From the NCBI GenBank assembly GCA_014189875.1, contig BJFP01000004.1, positions 1 to 41,450 of the forward strand: DNA of 41,450 nucleotides, written 5' to 3'. The notes below the pieces were generated by a model, which did not search any database, had not been told where the DNA came from, and worked only from the letters and a program-made list of their open reading frames with translations. The position numbers and the translations under genes were made by a program. Positions within the stretch are counted from its first letter, which is position 1; every line of letters begins with the position of its first letter. Shown here piece after piece: positions 33,201-41,084 of this stretch. The DNA comes from Verrucomicrobiota bacterium (lineage in GTDB: Bacteria > Verrucomicrobiota > Verrucomicrobiia > Chthoniobacterales > Chthoniobacteraceae).

Positions 33201-33755
33201 ATGAAGAAACTCCTCCTTCCCCTGTTGTCGTTCGCCCTCTGCCTCACTGTCACCGCTGCTGATCCCGCTCAACCCACAGGCAAATTCAGCACTGAATACG
33301 AGGGACGCGCTTACACATTCCCCGACGAGTCTTCGCTCGCAAAGTGGAAGGCGGACCGCGAGGCCAGCATTTATCAGCAAATTGGCGGCAAGCCCGCCAT
33401 GGATGCAGCCATCGAGATTTTTTACAAAAAAGTACTGGCGGATGATCGCGTGAAGCACTTCTTCGACGACGTGAACATGGCGCGCCAGCGCACAAAGCAG
33501 AAGGCGTTTCTCTCCGCGGCATTCGGCGGGCCGATTCCGTGGGAGGGCAAGGACATGCGCAAGGCGCACGCGAAACTGCCCGGATTGAACGACAGCCACT
33601 TCAATGCGATCGCCGAGAATCTCCAGGCGACGCTCACCGAATTGAAGGTGAAGAAGGAGCTCATCGACAAGATTCTCGCGATCGCGGAGAGCACCCGCGC
33701 GGATGTGCTGAATCGCCCGAAGGACAGCGTCCGCACTGACGGCGCCGCGAAGTAA
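33201..33755 (+). CDS. Exported group I truncated hemoglobin with a YHS-like N-terminal segment
   Basis: This 184-residue protein has a clear signal peptide (KKLLLPLLSFALCLTVTAA). A YHS-like segment follows (about 28-53, FSTEYEGRAYTFPDESSLAKWKADRE), then a truncated globin domain (about 57-172) with SIYQQIGGKPAMDAAIEIFYKKVLADDRVKHFF and the proximal His123 in MRKAHAKL. The globin would bind haem and ligands such as O2 or NO. Most truncated hemoglobins are cytoplasmic, so export is notable. The YHS part keeps the GRxYxFxxxxxxxKWxAD pattern but lacks a metal-binding Cys. ATG 33201 is the one that gives the signal peptide; the longer frame (33162) adds an unlikely N terminus. Confidence 0.85.
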   Translation: MKKLLLPLLSFALCLTVTAADPAQPTGKFSTEYEGRAYTFPDESSLAKWKADREASIYQQIGGKPAMDAAIEIFYKKVLADDRVKHFFDDVNMARQRTKQKAFLSAAFGGPIPWEGKDMRKAHAKLPGLNDSHFNAIAENLQATLTELKVKKELIDKILAIAESTRADVLNRPKDSVRTDGAAK

Positions 33756-33820
33756 CGGCGCGGGGCGGATTGCAAAATCATCATTCGACTTTGCACGCCC
33801 GCGCACGGTATTGCGGCGAA

Positions 33821-34888
33821 ATGTTCTCGCGCCGCCATTTCCTCGCCAGCCTCGCCGCGGCTTCCGTCCTCCCGAATCTCTCCGCGGAGGACGTGAAACC
33901 CCGCGCGAAGATCAAACTCGGCTTCGATAACTTCGCCGTGCGCGCGATGGGCTGGAAGGCTTCGCAGCTTCTAGACCACGCGGCTGCGCTGAAGTGCGAC
34001 GCGCTATTCATCAGCGACATTGATTCGTATGAGTCGCTGGAAAATGCCGCGCTCGCGGAGGTGCGAAAAAAGGCGGCGGACCTCGGGATTGATCTCTTCG
34101 CCGGCGGCTGGAGCATCTGCCCGACGAGTGTGCGCTTTAAGAAAAACTGGGGCACGGCGGAGGAGCATCTGCGCACGGGCATCCGCGTCGCGAAGGCGCT
34201 CGGCTCGCCGGTGTATCGCGTGGTCCTCGGTGCTGGCGAAGACCGCAAGACGCCCGGCGGCATCCGCGCGCGCATCGCGGACACGGTGGCGGTGCTGAAG
34301 GGGTGCCGTTCGGCCGCGATGGACGCGGGTGTGAAGGTCGCCGTGGAAAATCATGCGGGCGACATGCACTCGTGGGAACTCGCGGATCTCGTCGAGGAGG
34401 CGGGGAAGGATTTTGTCGGCGTGAACATTGATACCGGGAATGGGGCGTGGACGCTCGAAGACCCGATGGACGTGCTGGAGAACCTCGGCAAATACACCAT
34501 CTGCTCCAGCCTGCGCGACAACATGATCTGGGAGACCGAGGACGGCGCGAGCATCGCGTGGACCGCCGCGGGCGAGGGCCTAATGGACTGGAAAAAATTC
34601 ACCGCGCGCTGGGCCGAGCTTTGCCCGCAGGTGCCGATCATGATCGAGACGATCTCGGGTTTCGCGAAGAATTTCCCGTACAAGAAACCCGACTTCTGGA
34701 CGAACTACGACAAGCGCCCGGAGGCACTCGCACATTTCGAGGCACTCGCGAAACGCGGCCACACGATCCCGCCCTTCAAGGCCGAAGGCCCGGACAAAAA
34801 GATGCTCGAACAGGAATACCAAAAGGGCGAGCTCGCGCGCTCGATGAAGTACCTGCGCGAAGTCGTGGGGCTCGGACTGAAGGCCTGA
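33821..34888 (+). CDS. Tat-exported sugar phosphate isomerase/epimerase-like protein
   Basis: This 355-residue protein begins MFSRRHFLASLAAASVLPNLSA, a twin-arginine signal (RRHFLA), so it is exported folded. The mature part is a xylose isomerase-like TIM barrel with KVAVENHAGDMHSWELADLVEE, VNIDTGNGAW and VPIMIETISGF holding the acidic metal ligands. The C-terminal 80 residues (DKRPEALAHFEALAKRGHTIPPFKAEG) carry an extra helical tail. Proteins of this group in Planctomycetes and Verrucomicrobia often act in periplasmic carbohydrate or polyol breakdown; the substrate is unknown. It is the second such barrel in the window but, unlike 8376-9191, it is exported. Confidence 0.9.
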   Translation: MFSRRHFLASLAAASVLPNLSAEDVKPRAKIKLGFDNFAVRAMGWKASQLLDHAAALKCDALFISDIDSYESLENAALAEVRKKAADLGIDLFAGGWSICPTSVRFKKNWGTAEEHLRTGIRVAKALGSPVYRVVLGAGEDRKTPGGIRARIADTVAVLKGCRSAAMDAGVKVAVENHAGDMHSWELADLVEEAGKDFVGVNIDTGNGAWTLEDPMDVLENLGKYTICSSLRDNMIWETEDGASIAWTAAGEGLMDWKKFTARWAELCPQVPIMIETISGFAKNFPYKKPDFWTNYDKRPEALAHFEALAKRGHTIPPFKAEGPDKKMLEQEYQKGELARSMKYLREVVGLGLKA

Positions 34889-34902
34889 GCGAATCCATTT
34901 GA

Positions 34903-34983
34903 ACTACGAAGAACGCGAAGGAGAGGCAGAGGGTGAAAGGAATCCCCGCGAACCTTGCCGTTACACTTAGCGCCCTTCGTAGT
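34903..34983. repeat. Short inverted repeat (ACTACGAAG) between convergent genes
   Basis: ACTACGAAGAACGCGAAGG (34903-34921) faces CCTTCGTAGT (about 34974-34983), a 9-10 bp match with a tandem-like ACGAAG/GCGAAG left arm. It sits between two convergent genes. Confidence 0.55.
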
Positions 34984-35007
34984 AAAATTCCGGCGAGCGT
35001 CGCGCGA

Positions 35008-36381
35008 TCAGTTTCCGAAGAGGAGCCCGAGCACGCCGTCCACGCCCTTTTTTGCAGTGTCCACCGCGGTGCCGACCGCCTGCGTCGCGGTGTCGCCGAC
35101 CTTTTGCACCACGGCATTTTCCGCAGCCGCGTAGAGCCGCGCGGAGAGGTCCTCGCGCGGCGAACGGTACGGGCCGGTGATGCGCAGCGGCGTCCACGCG
35201 TAGCCGTCGCGCGGCGCGCTGAAAACCTTGTCCTGCGAGCCGGGGAGGAACTGCAGCGGCGCAGGCGTGATTCCGAGATCGAAGGTGCCGTCAATCTGCC
35301 CATTCACGACGCTGAACGATCCCTTCACCATGATCAGTCGTTCGCTTTCGACGACGAGATTCGTCACATGCAGCCCGCTCGCATCGTAGCGGAAATCGCC
35401 GCGCACCTGGTTGAGGATGAGCCTGCGAAAACGATCCGTCTTCGTGTATTTGGCAATCGTGTCCAGGATCGGCAGCGCATCGAGGACGGCCTGTTGCAGT
35501 TCCGCGTGGCCGGTGACGGCGGGCGCGGACGATGTGCCGTCGCGCAGCGAAATCTGAATCCGCCCATCGCCCTTCACGCGGCCATGCAAGCGTGCGCGCC
35601 AGTCCTCCGGGAGCAGTGGCGTGACATTCATGCCGGCGGTCTTGAATTGCAGATCCACCTTCTCCTTTTCGGTCACCTCGCCCATCACGGTGATCTCGCC
35701 GCCCTCGGCGCGCAGCTTCGCCTCCTGCACAAAAAGCACGGGCTCCTTGTGGACGACGCGCAGCGTGAGGATGTCCATTTCCGGCAGTCCGTGCTGCTTC
35801 GCGTGTCCGCCGTCGCCGATGACTTTCCAGCCGCCCTCGACCGGCGTTCCCACGGCGGAGAGGCCCGACACCGAGCCGCCTTCCCATGCGACGGCGAGTT
35901 CACGCACGCTGATGCGGCCGATCTCCGTGATCTTGTCGCTCTTCGCCGGGCGCGGGAATTCGGTCGGGAGGCGGTTCTCGAAAAAATTCACCGCCACGCG
36001 CTGCACGTCCACGCTCTCGACGCGGAATTTTTTGTCACCGAAAATCATCCGCCACACGCTCGGCAGGCGGAACTCGCCGTGAACGTCCTCGACCTTGATA
36101 TCGGAGAATTTCCCATCACGCCCCCCCTGTGCCGTGAGCCCTGCGCAGGAAAATTCCGTGGTGTCGAAACGGATCGGCGAGATCTCCACTTCCGCCTGGA
36201 GATGCTCCGAGGTGCGCGCGGCGATCTGTTTGCGGAATTCCGGGCTGCGCAGGTATGAGTTCACCCACGACTTCACGCCCATGAAGCCGGCGAAGATCAG
36301 CACCACGAGGACGACTCCGGTCCACGCGAGAATCTTGAGCCAGCGGTTGGAGGAGGGTTTTCTGGTCTGACGGAGTGCCAT
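35008..36381 (-). CDS. AsmA-like membrane-anchored periplasmic protein
   Basis: This 457-residue protein has one N-terminal membrane helix (about 17-39, ILAWTGVVLVVLIFAGFMGV) and a long beta-rich periplasmic region. VKGDGRIQISLRDG, LHVTNLVVESERLIMVKGSFSVVNGQIDGTFDLGITP and SAPRDGYAWTPLRITGPYRSPREDLSARL match the AsmA/DUF748-type repeats. AsmA-like proteins are thought to carry lipids between membranes. The C-terminal AENAVVQKVGDTATQAVGTAVDTAKKGVDG is an amphipathic tail. ATG 36381 overlaps the divergent ABC transporter region. The role here is inferred from fold only. Confidence 0.8.
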   Translation of the reverse strand: MALRQTRKPSSNRWLKILAWTGVVLVVLIFAGFMGVKSWVNSYLRSPEFRKQIAARTSEHLQAEVEISPIRFDTTEFSCAGLTAQGGRDGKFSDIKVEDVHGEFRLPSVWRMIFGDKKFRVESVDVQRVAVNFFENRLPTEFPRPAKSDKITEIGRISVRELAVAWEGGSVSGLSAVGTPVEGGWKVIGDGGHAKQHGLPEMDILTLRVVHKEPVLFVQEAKLRAEGGEITVMGEVTEKEKVDLQFKTAGMNVTPLLPEDWRARLHGRVKGDGRIQISLRDGTSSAPAVTGHAELQQAVLDALPILDTIAKYTKTDRFRRLILNQVRGDFRYDASGLHVTNLVVESERLIMVKGSFSVVNGQIDGTFDLGITPAPLQFLPGSQDKVFSAPRDGYAWTPLRITGPYRSPREDLSARLYAAAENAVVQKVGDTATQAVGTAVDTAKKGVDGVLGLLFGN

Positions 36382-36394
36382 GGAGGGATGCGAG

Positions 36395-38305
36395 ATGGAC
36401 GAGGAGCGCTTGCAAATAAAGCATGATTTGCGCATTTGGCAGCGCCCGATTTTTCCACGACAAGACTCCGACCCCCCAACCACACCCGTGCTCGAACTCA
36501 AAGACGTCTCGCTTTCCATCCAGGCCGGTGACGAGGAGCAGTTCCTCCTCATGCAGGTTTCCGTACATCTCCCGCACGGGCATTTTGCGGCGATCATCGG
36601 GCCGTCCGGCTGCGGCAAGAGCACGCTGCTGAAGGTTGTCGCGGGCATCAAGGAACACGGCTCCGGCGAGATTCACTGGAAGGGCCGCGACGTGATGACG
36701 GACGGTGATCTCGATCCGCACGAGATCGGCTACGTGCCGCAGTTCAGCATCGCGCACGAACTGCTCACGGTGGCGGAGTGCATCGAGAGCACGCTGCGGC
36801 TGCGCGTCGCCGGGCAGAGCGGGGAGGAACTCGATGCGCGCATCGCAAAAGTGCTCACCGATGTCGGCCTCGACGAAATCGCCGACCGGCGCGTGTCGCT
36901 GCTCTCGGGCGGGCAGAAGCGCCGCCTCGCGATGGCGATGGAGATGGTCAGCTCCCCTTCCCTGCTGCTGTGCGACGAGGTGACAAGCGGCCTCGATCCG
37001 AAGAGCGAGGACGAGATCGTCCACCTCATGCACGACATCTCGCGCACGGACAAACGCATCGTGCTCAGCGTCACGCACAGCCTTCAGCACGTCGCGCTGT
37101 ATGACAGCGTGATCGTGCTTTACCAAGGCCACCTCGTCTATCACGCCACACCGAAGCTCCTCACGCACTATTTCGGGATCACGAATCCCGCCGAACTTTA
37201 CCCGCGCCTCGCAGAGCGCAAGGCGGGCGAGTGGCACCGTTCGTGGGAAAAATATCGCGCGTCGTATTACGAGCAGAGCGCGCTTCCTCCGATCGTCGCG
37301 GCACCGGCCGATGCGAAGTCCGAAAATACGGAGACAAGCGAGGAGGAGGAAATCGAGCGGCTGCGCAAAATTGTGGAGGAAAAGGAAAAGTCGTCTTTGG
37401 AAAAAAATGACGGCGCCGGTGACGACGGCACGGAGAAATCCGACACCGTCAGGCCGGGACCATTCGCGCAGTTCGGCGTGCTGCTCGCGCGGCGGTGGAA
37501 GCTTTTCTTCCGCGACCGGGGCCAGGTGATCCTGCAAGCGGCGCTGCTCTTCGGCTTTCCATTTCTCGTCGTGATCTTCGCATTCGACGGTCTGCCGCAG
37601 GTAAAAGGGCTGGTCGCCGACGGCGGTGCGAATCTCCTCGAACGCGCGCGCCAGGAAGCCGTCGCGCTCCAGCAGATCGCGAAGACCGGCACGCTTGTGA
37701 GCGGGCTCATCATGTTCCAAGTGATCCTGCTCGCGCTCATGGGATCGAACAACTCCGCGCGCGAAGTCGCCGGCGAGCGGAACCTTTTCGAGAAGGAGAA
37801 ATTCGCGGGCCTCAGCCCGTTCGCGTATGTCGCGAGCAAGGTGACTTTTCTCGGCATGCTCGTCCTCGCGCAGTCGCTGTGGATGACGGTTTTCGTGAAC
37901 ATGATCGTCGGCTTTCAGGGCGATTTCCTCGTGCAGGTGATGAGCCTTTTCCTCGTGAACGCCGCGATCACATCGGTCTGCCTCGGCATCTCGTCGTGGA
38001 TGAAGAGCGCGGAGCAAAGCTCGCTGCTCTCGATCTACCTCGTCGGTTTCCAGCTTCCGCTCAGCGGCGCCGTGCTCGCGCTGCCGAAGCTGCTCGCGCC
38101 GGTCACGCAGGTCTTCATCGCGAGCTTCTGGGGCTGGAGCGGCTTCATCCGCTCGATGGAAAACACGCGCTACTACGATGCGATCAAACAGATCGCACAG
38201 ACCGAACCGGCGGGCGGCACACTCTGCATGTTGGTCCTCTCCGCGCACGTCGTCATCGGGCTGTTCTTCGCCTACACTGGCTGCAAAAACTCGCGCTGGG
38301 AGTAG
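36395..38305 (+). CDS. ABC half-transporter (ABCG-like ATPase fused to ABC-2 membrane domain)
   Basis: This 636-residue fused transporter has Walker A GPSGCGKST (about 74-82), signature LSGGQKRRLAMAMEM, and Walker B LLLCDEVTSGLD. An acidic, Lys-rich linker of about 45 residues follows (SENTETSEEEEIERLRKIVEEKEKSSLEKND), then a six-helix ABC-2 permease domain (about 365-630). ATPase first and membrane domain second is the ABCG order. ATG 36395 is preferred because GGAGGG at 36382-36387 is well spaced, although an earlier ATG (36380) is in frame. The substrate may be a lipid or drug. It is divergent from the AsmA-like gene. Confidence 0.9.
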   Translation: MDEERLQIKHDLRIWQRPIFPRQDSDPPTTPVLELKDVSLSIQAGDEEQFLLMQVSVHLPHGHFAAIIGPSGCGKSTLLKVVAGIKEHGSGEIHWKGRDVMTDGDLDPHEIGYVPQFSIAHELLTVAECIESTLRLRVAGQSGEELDARIAKVLTDVGLDEIADRRVSLLSGGQKRRLAMAMEMVSSPSLLLCDEVTSGLDPKSEDEIVHLMHDISRTDKRIVLSVTHSLQHVALYDSVIVLYQGHLVYHATPKLLTHYFGITNPAELYPRLAERKAGEWHRSWEKYRASYYEQSALPPIVAAPADAKSENTETSEEEEIERLRKIVEEKEKSSLEKNDGAGDDGTEKSDTVRPGPFAQFGVLLARRWKLFFRDRGQVILQAALLFGFPFLVVIFAFDGLPQVKGLVADGGANLLERARQEAVALQQIAKTGTLVSGLIMFQVILLALMGSNNSAREVAGERNLFEKEKFAGLSPFAYVASKVTFLGMLVLAQSLWMTVFVNMIVGFQGDFLVQVMSLFLVNAAITSVCLGISSWMKSAEQSSLLSIYLVGFQLPLSGAVLALPKLLAPVTQVFIASFWGWSGFIRSMENTRYYDAIKQIAQTEPAGGTLCMLVLSAHVVIGLFFAYTGCKNSRWE

Positions 38306-38363
38306 CGGGTGGCGCGCGAGGCCGCTGTGATTTTCAAAGCATGGGAGCGATGGATCGGCGTGA

Positions 38364-38474
38364 GTGCTCAGTGCTCAGTTCTCAGTGCTCAGTTCTCAGT
38401 GCTCAGTGCTCAGTGGTCAGTGGTTGCACATTTTGAGCCTGAGCACTGAGCACTGAGCACTGAGAACTGAGCAC
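38364..38474. repeat. Long inverted heptamer arrays (unit GTGCTCA)
   Basis: The left arm has nine tandem heptamers (38364-38426), mainly GTGCTCA with GTTCTCA and GTGGTCA variants. The right arm has five TGAGCAC-type units (38440-38474). The loop is only about 13 bases, so the hairpin is very strong. TTTT follows at 38475, so it may also end transcription of the ABC transporter gene. Same unit as 866-1023. The 38306-38568 gap holds no gene. Confidence 0.92.
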
Positions 38475-38568
38475 TTTTCCTCTCAACACTCATCGCGACC
38501 AGATTGAGCCATCGCCAAAATCAGTGTGCGGCTTGCAGCGCGTGAGCCCACCGTGGTAAAGCGCGCGG

Positions 38569-39348
38569 ATGCCTGCCGAACATTCTTCCCTGAAACTCCG
38601 CGACCCGCTCGGGCTGAGAAAGGGCCGTTCGCTGGAGGACATCGTGCACGAGGAGATCTCCGCAAAGGCGTACAAGCACGATCTCCGCGTGGCGCAGCTC
38701 GAACTGCTCACTTGGCAGCGGCGGCTCACGGAGACGAAGAACAACGTGATCATCGTGATGGAAGGGCCGGATGCCGCGGGCAAGGGCGGCGCGATCAAGC
38801 GGCTCACCGAGCGGCTCGACCCGCGGCTCGTGCGCGTGCATTCCACGGTGAAGCCGTCGAGCGACGAATACGAGCGGCACTACCTCTGGCGGTTCTGGGA
38901 GCGCATCCCGCAATACGGCCGCATCACCGTGTTTGACCGCTCTTGGTACGGGCGCGTGCTCGTCGAGCGCGTCGAGGGATTCTGCACGCCCGCGGAATGG
39001 AAGCGCGCGTATCGCGAGATCAACGAGTTCGAGCGGCATCTCCTCGATGACGGCACGATCATCATCAAATTTTTCCTCTTCATCACGAAGGACGAGCAGC
39101 TTGCGCGGTTCAAGGCGCGCGAGGCCGATCCCTACAAGCACTGGAAGATCAGCGACGAGGACTGGCGCAACCGCCGGCACTGGAAGGAAAACGTCGAAGC
39201 CGCGCAGGACATGCTTTTCAAAACCTCGACCGAGCACGCGCCGTGGCACGTCATCGGCGCGAACTACAAATGGAACACGCGTGTGAAGGTCGTGAATGCC
39301 CTCGTCGAGGCGCTCGACAAGGCGAAGCTCCGGGATTCGGCCCTATGA
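38569..39348 (+). CDS. ppk2: Polyphosphate kinase 2 family protein
   Basis: PPK2 enzymes phosphorylate nucleotides from polyphosphate. The 259 residues show Walker A GPDAAGKGG (66-74), the conserved ERLDPRxVRVHSTVKPSSDEYERHYLWRFW block, and the second motif DRSWYGR (123-129). FLFITKDEQLARFKAREADPYKHWKISDEDW and NYKWNTRVKVVNAL match the C-terminal lid. Whether it uses ADP/GDP or AMP is not decided by visible residues. The stop overlaps the next start as ATGA, coupling it to a lipoprotein gene. Confidence 0.94.
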   Translation: MPAEHSSLKLRDPLGLRKGRSLEDIVHEEISAKAYKHDLRVAQLELLTWQRRLTETKNNVIIVMEGPDAAGKGGAIKRLTERLDPRLVRVHSTVKPSSDEYERHYLWRFWERIPQYGRITVFDRSWYGRVLVERVEGFCTPAEWKRAYREINEFERHLLDDGTIIIKFFLFITKDEQLARFKAREADPYKHWKISDEDWRNRRHWKENVEAAQDMLFKTSTEHAPWHVIGANYKWNTRVKVVNALVEALDKAKLRDSAL

Positions 39349-40010
39349 GAATCGCCGCATTTTTCCTCGCCGCACTTTTTCTTACCGGCTGTGAAAAGCA
39401 GGACTCCGTGCGCGAGTCCGTGGATCTCGGCGACAAGCGCACAAAGCTCGGCGCCTACAAAGAGGCCGTTCGTGCCTACGAGAGCGCGCTCGATGGCACG
39501 CCGAAGACCGCGGAGATCCACTACAAGCTCGGCGTGCTCTACGACGACAAGCTCAAGAATCCCCTCGCCGCGATCCACCACTACGACCGCTACCTCGACC
39601 TCGTGCCGACGGAAGGCCGCTCGAAGGATGCCAAGTCCGCGCGCGCCGATTGCGAGAAGCGCCTGAACCTCACACTCAAGGACGGCGGCCTGATGACCAC
39701 CGCCGAAGCCGCGCGCCTGCGCAACGAAAACGAGCGCCTGCGCAAAGACCTCGCTGAGCTCCACAGCGCCAAACCCGCAATCGTGTCGCACACGCCCGGC
39801 GCAGGCGGCACTGACAAGATGACGGCAGGCGCACGAACGCATCTCGTGGAGAAGGGAGAGACGCTCGCGTCCATCTCGTTCAAATATTACCGCAACCGCG
39901 CGAACGCCTCGAGGATCAAGGACGCGAACGCCAACCAACTCGGCGGGAAGGACACCATCAAGCCGGGGATGACGCTCATCATTCCGGATCTGACGAAGAA
40001 GAAAAAATAG
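39345..40010 (+). CDS. Lipoprotein with TPR-like and C-terminal LysM domains
   Basis: This 221-residue protein has a lipobox ending at Cys16 (LFLTGC). TPR-like repeats follow (about 27-95, YKEAVRAYESALDGTPKTAEIHYKLGVLYDD), then a coiled-coil stretch (AARLRNENERLRKDLAELHS), and a LysM domain (about 165-215, HLVEKGETLASISFKYYRNRANASRIKDANANQLGGKDTIKPGMTLIIP) that binds peptidoglycan. It is therefore an envelope lipoprotein tied to cell wall. It starts inside the ppk2 stop (ATGA overlap). Coupling to a polyphosphate kinase is unexpected and the joint role is unknown. Confidence 0.88.
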   Translation: MRIAAFFLAALFLTGCEKQDSVRESVDLGDKRTKLGAYKEAVRAYESALDGTPKTAEIHYKLGVLYDDKLKNPLAAIHHYDRYLDLVPTEGRSKDAKSARADCEKRLNLTLKDGGLMTTAEAARLRNENERLRKDLAELHSAKPAIVSHTPGAGGTDKMTAGARTHLVEKGETLASISFKYYRNRANASRIKDANANQLGGKDTIKPGMTLIIPDLTKKKK

Positions 40011-40068
40011 GGCGCGTAGCGCTTCCAGCGCTAACGCATCAAGGTTGCGCTGGTGTCCGAACGCGACT

Positions 40069-40105
40069 CCCGGTTGGAGCACGCGACTCGCGTGCTCCAA
40101 CCGGG
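40069..40105. repeat. Perfect 17-bp inverted repeat
   Basis: CCCGGTTGGAGCACGCG (40069-40085) and its exact complement (40089-40105) are separated by ACT. A smaller AGCGC/GCGCT hairpin lies at about 40018-40032, just after the lipoprotein stop. No T-run follows. The 40011-40205 gap has no gene. Confidence 0.85.
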
Positions 40106-40205
40106 AACTGCGGTTCGCCGCACTCGCCTTCCTGTTGCCACAGCCCGGGCGAGGATCCGCCACGCTTGCCGGTGCGCCGCTCTGGGGCTATCACCCGCGC
40201 CGCAC

Positions 40206-41009
40206 ATGACCATCATTGACCACGAATTTTCCGACATCGCCACGCCCAGCGGGCCGATGCGCACGCATATCTTCCGTCCCGCGGCTCCGGGAAAATATCC
40301 CGCCATCTCTCTCTTCTCGGAAATCTTCCAAGTCACCGGCCCCATCCGCCGCACGGCTGCGATGCTCGCAGGTCACGGCTTCCTCGTCGCAGTGCCGGAG
40401 ATTTTCCACGAGTATGAGCCGGCGGGCACCGTGATCGGCTACGACAGCGCGGGCGCGGATCGCGGGAACTTCTGCAAGCAGGACAAATCGCTCGCCGCGT
40501 ACGACGCCGACCTCGCGGCGCTGCGTGAATTCATGAAGACGCATCCGAACAGCACGGGCCGCCTCGGCTCGGTGGGACTGTGCATCGGCGGGCATTTGAA
40601 TTTCCGCAACAGCTTCAGCCCCGACATCCGCGCGGCCGTGTGTTTCTACGCGACGGACATCCACAAAATCGAAGCGCACAAGCGCGGCCTCGGCGCAGGC
40701 ATGGCCGACGACACGCTCGAGCGCGCACGCCGCGGCGACGTGAAGGCCGAACTGCTCATGGTGTGGGGCCGCCAGGATCCGCACGTTCCCTTCGAGGGCC
40801 GCATGCAGATCCGGCGCGCGCTGGAGGAAGGCGGCGCGAACCACCAGACGTTCGAGGTGAACGGCGCGCACGCATTTCTCCGCGACGAAGGCCCGCGCTA
40901 CAATCCCGCACTCGCGCGCCAGTGCTACGCGCTCGCCATCGAGCTTTTCCAGCGCAAGCTCGGCGAAGGCGATCTGCCTGCGAGTGATTCCGGCGCGGCG
41001 AAACACTGA
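40206..41009 (+). CDS. Dienelactone hydrolase-family protein
   Basis: This 267-residue alpha/beta hydrolase has the DLH-type triad: nucleophile Cys126 (GLCIGGH), Asp191 (WGRQDPHVP) and His222 (NGAHAFLRDEG). Glu39 (FSEIFQ) is in the position of the DLH active-site Glu. The length and order fit carboxymethylenebutenolidase-like enzymes that open lactones or cleave small esters. ATG 40206 begins the fold; the frame is open upstream to 40053 across the repeat. Neighbours do not suggest a catabolic cluster, so the natural substrate is unknown. Confidence 0.92.
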   Translation: MTIIDHEFSDIATPSGPMRTHIFRPAAPGKYPAISLFSEIFQVTGPIRRTAAMLAGHGFLVAVPEIFHEYEPAGTVIGYDSAGADRGNFCKQDKSLAAYDADLAALREFMKTHPNSTGRLGSVGLCIGGHLNFRNSFSPDIRAAVCFYATDIHKIEAHKRGLGAGMADDTLERARRGDVKAELLMVWGRQDPHVPFEGRMQIRRALEEGGANHQTFEVNGAHAFLRDEGPRYNPALARQCYALAIELFQRKLGEGDLPASDSGAAKH

Positions 41010-41084
41010 GTCCCGCGGCAGCGGCAATTTTCTTCCGCAAAAAAATGAACGCCGTCCTGTGCGGCTTGTCCGAGAACGCACGCC

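Noticed and set aside
31662-33806. A 714-codon open frame on the minus strand opposite the radical SAM and globin genes
   Set aside because: GC-rich codon shadow. The plus-strand genes show clear motifs and the minus frame shows none.
36116-38248. A 710-codon open frame on the minus strand opposite the ABC transporter
   Set aside because: It mirrors the ABC transporter gene and has a biased composition without domains.
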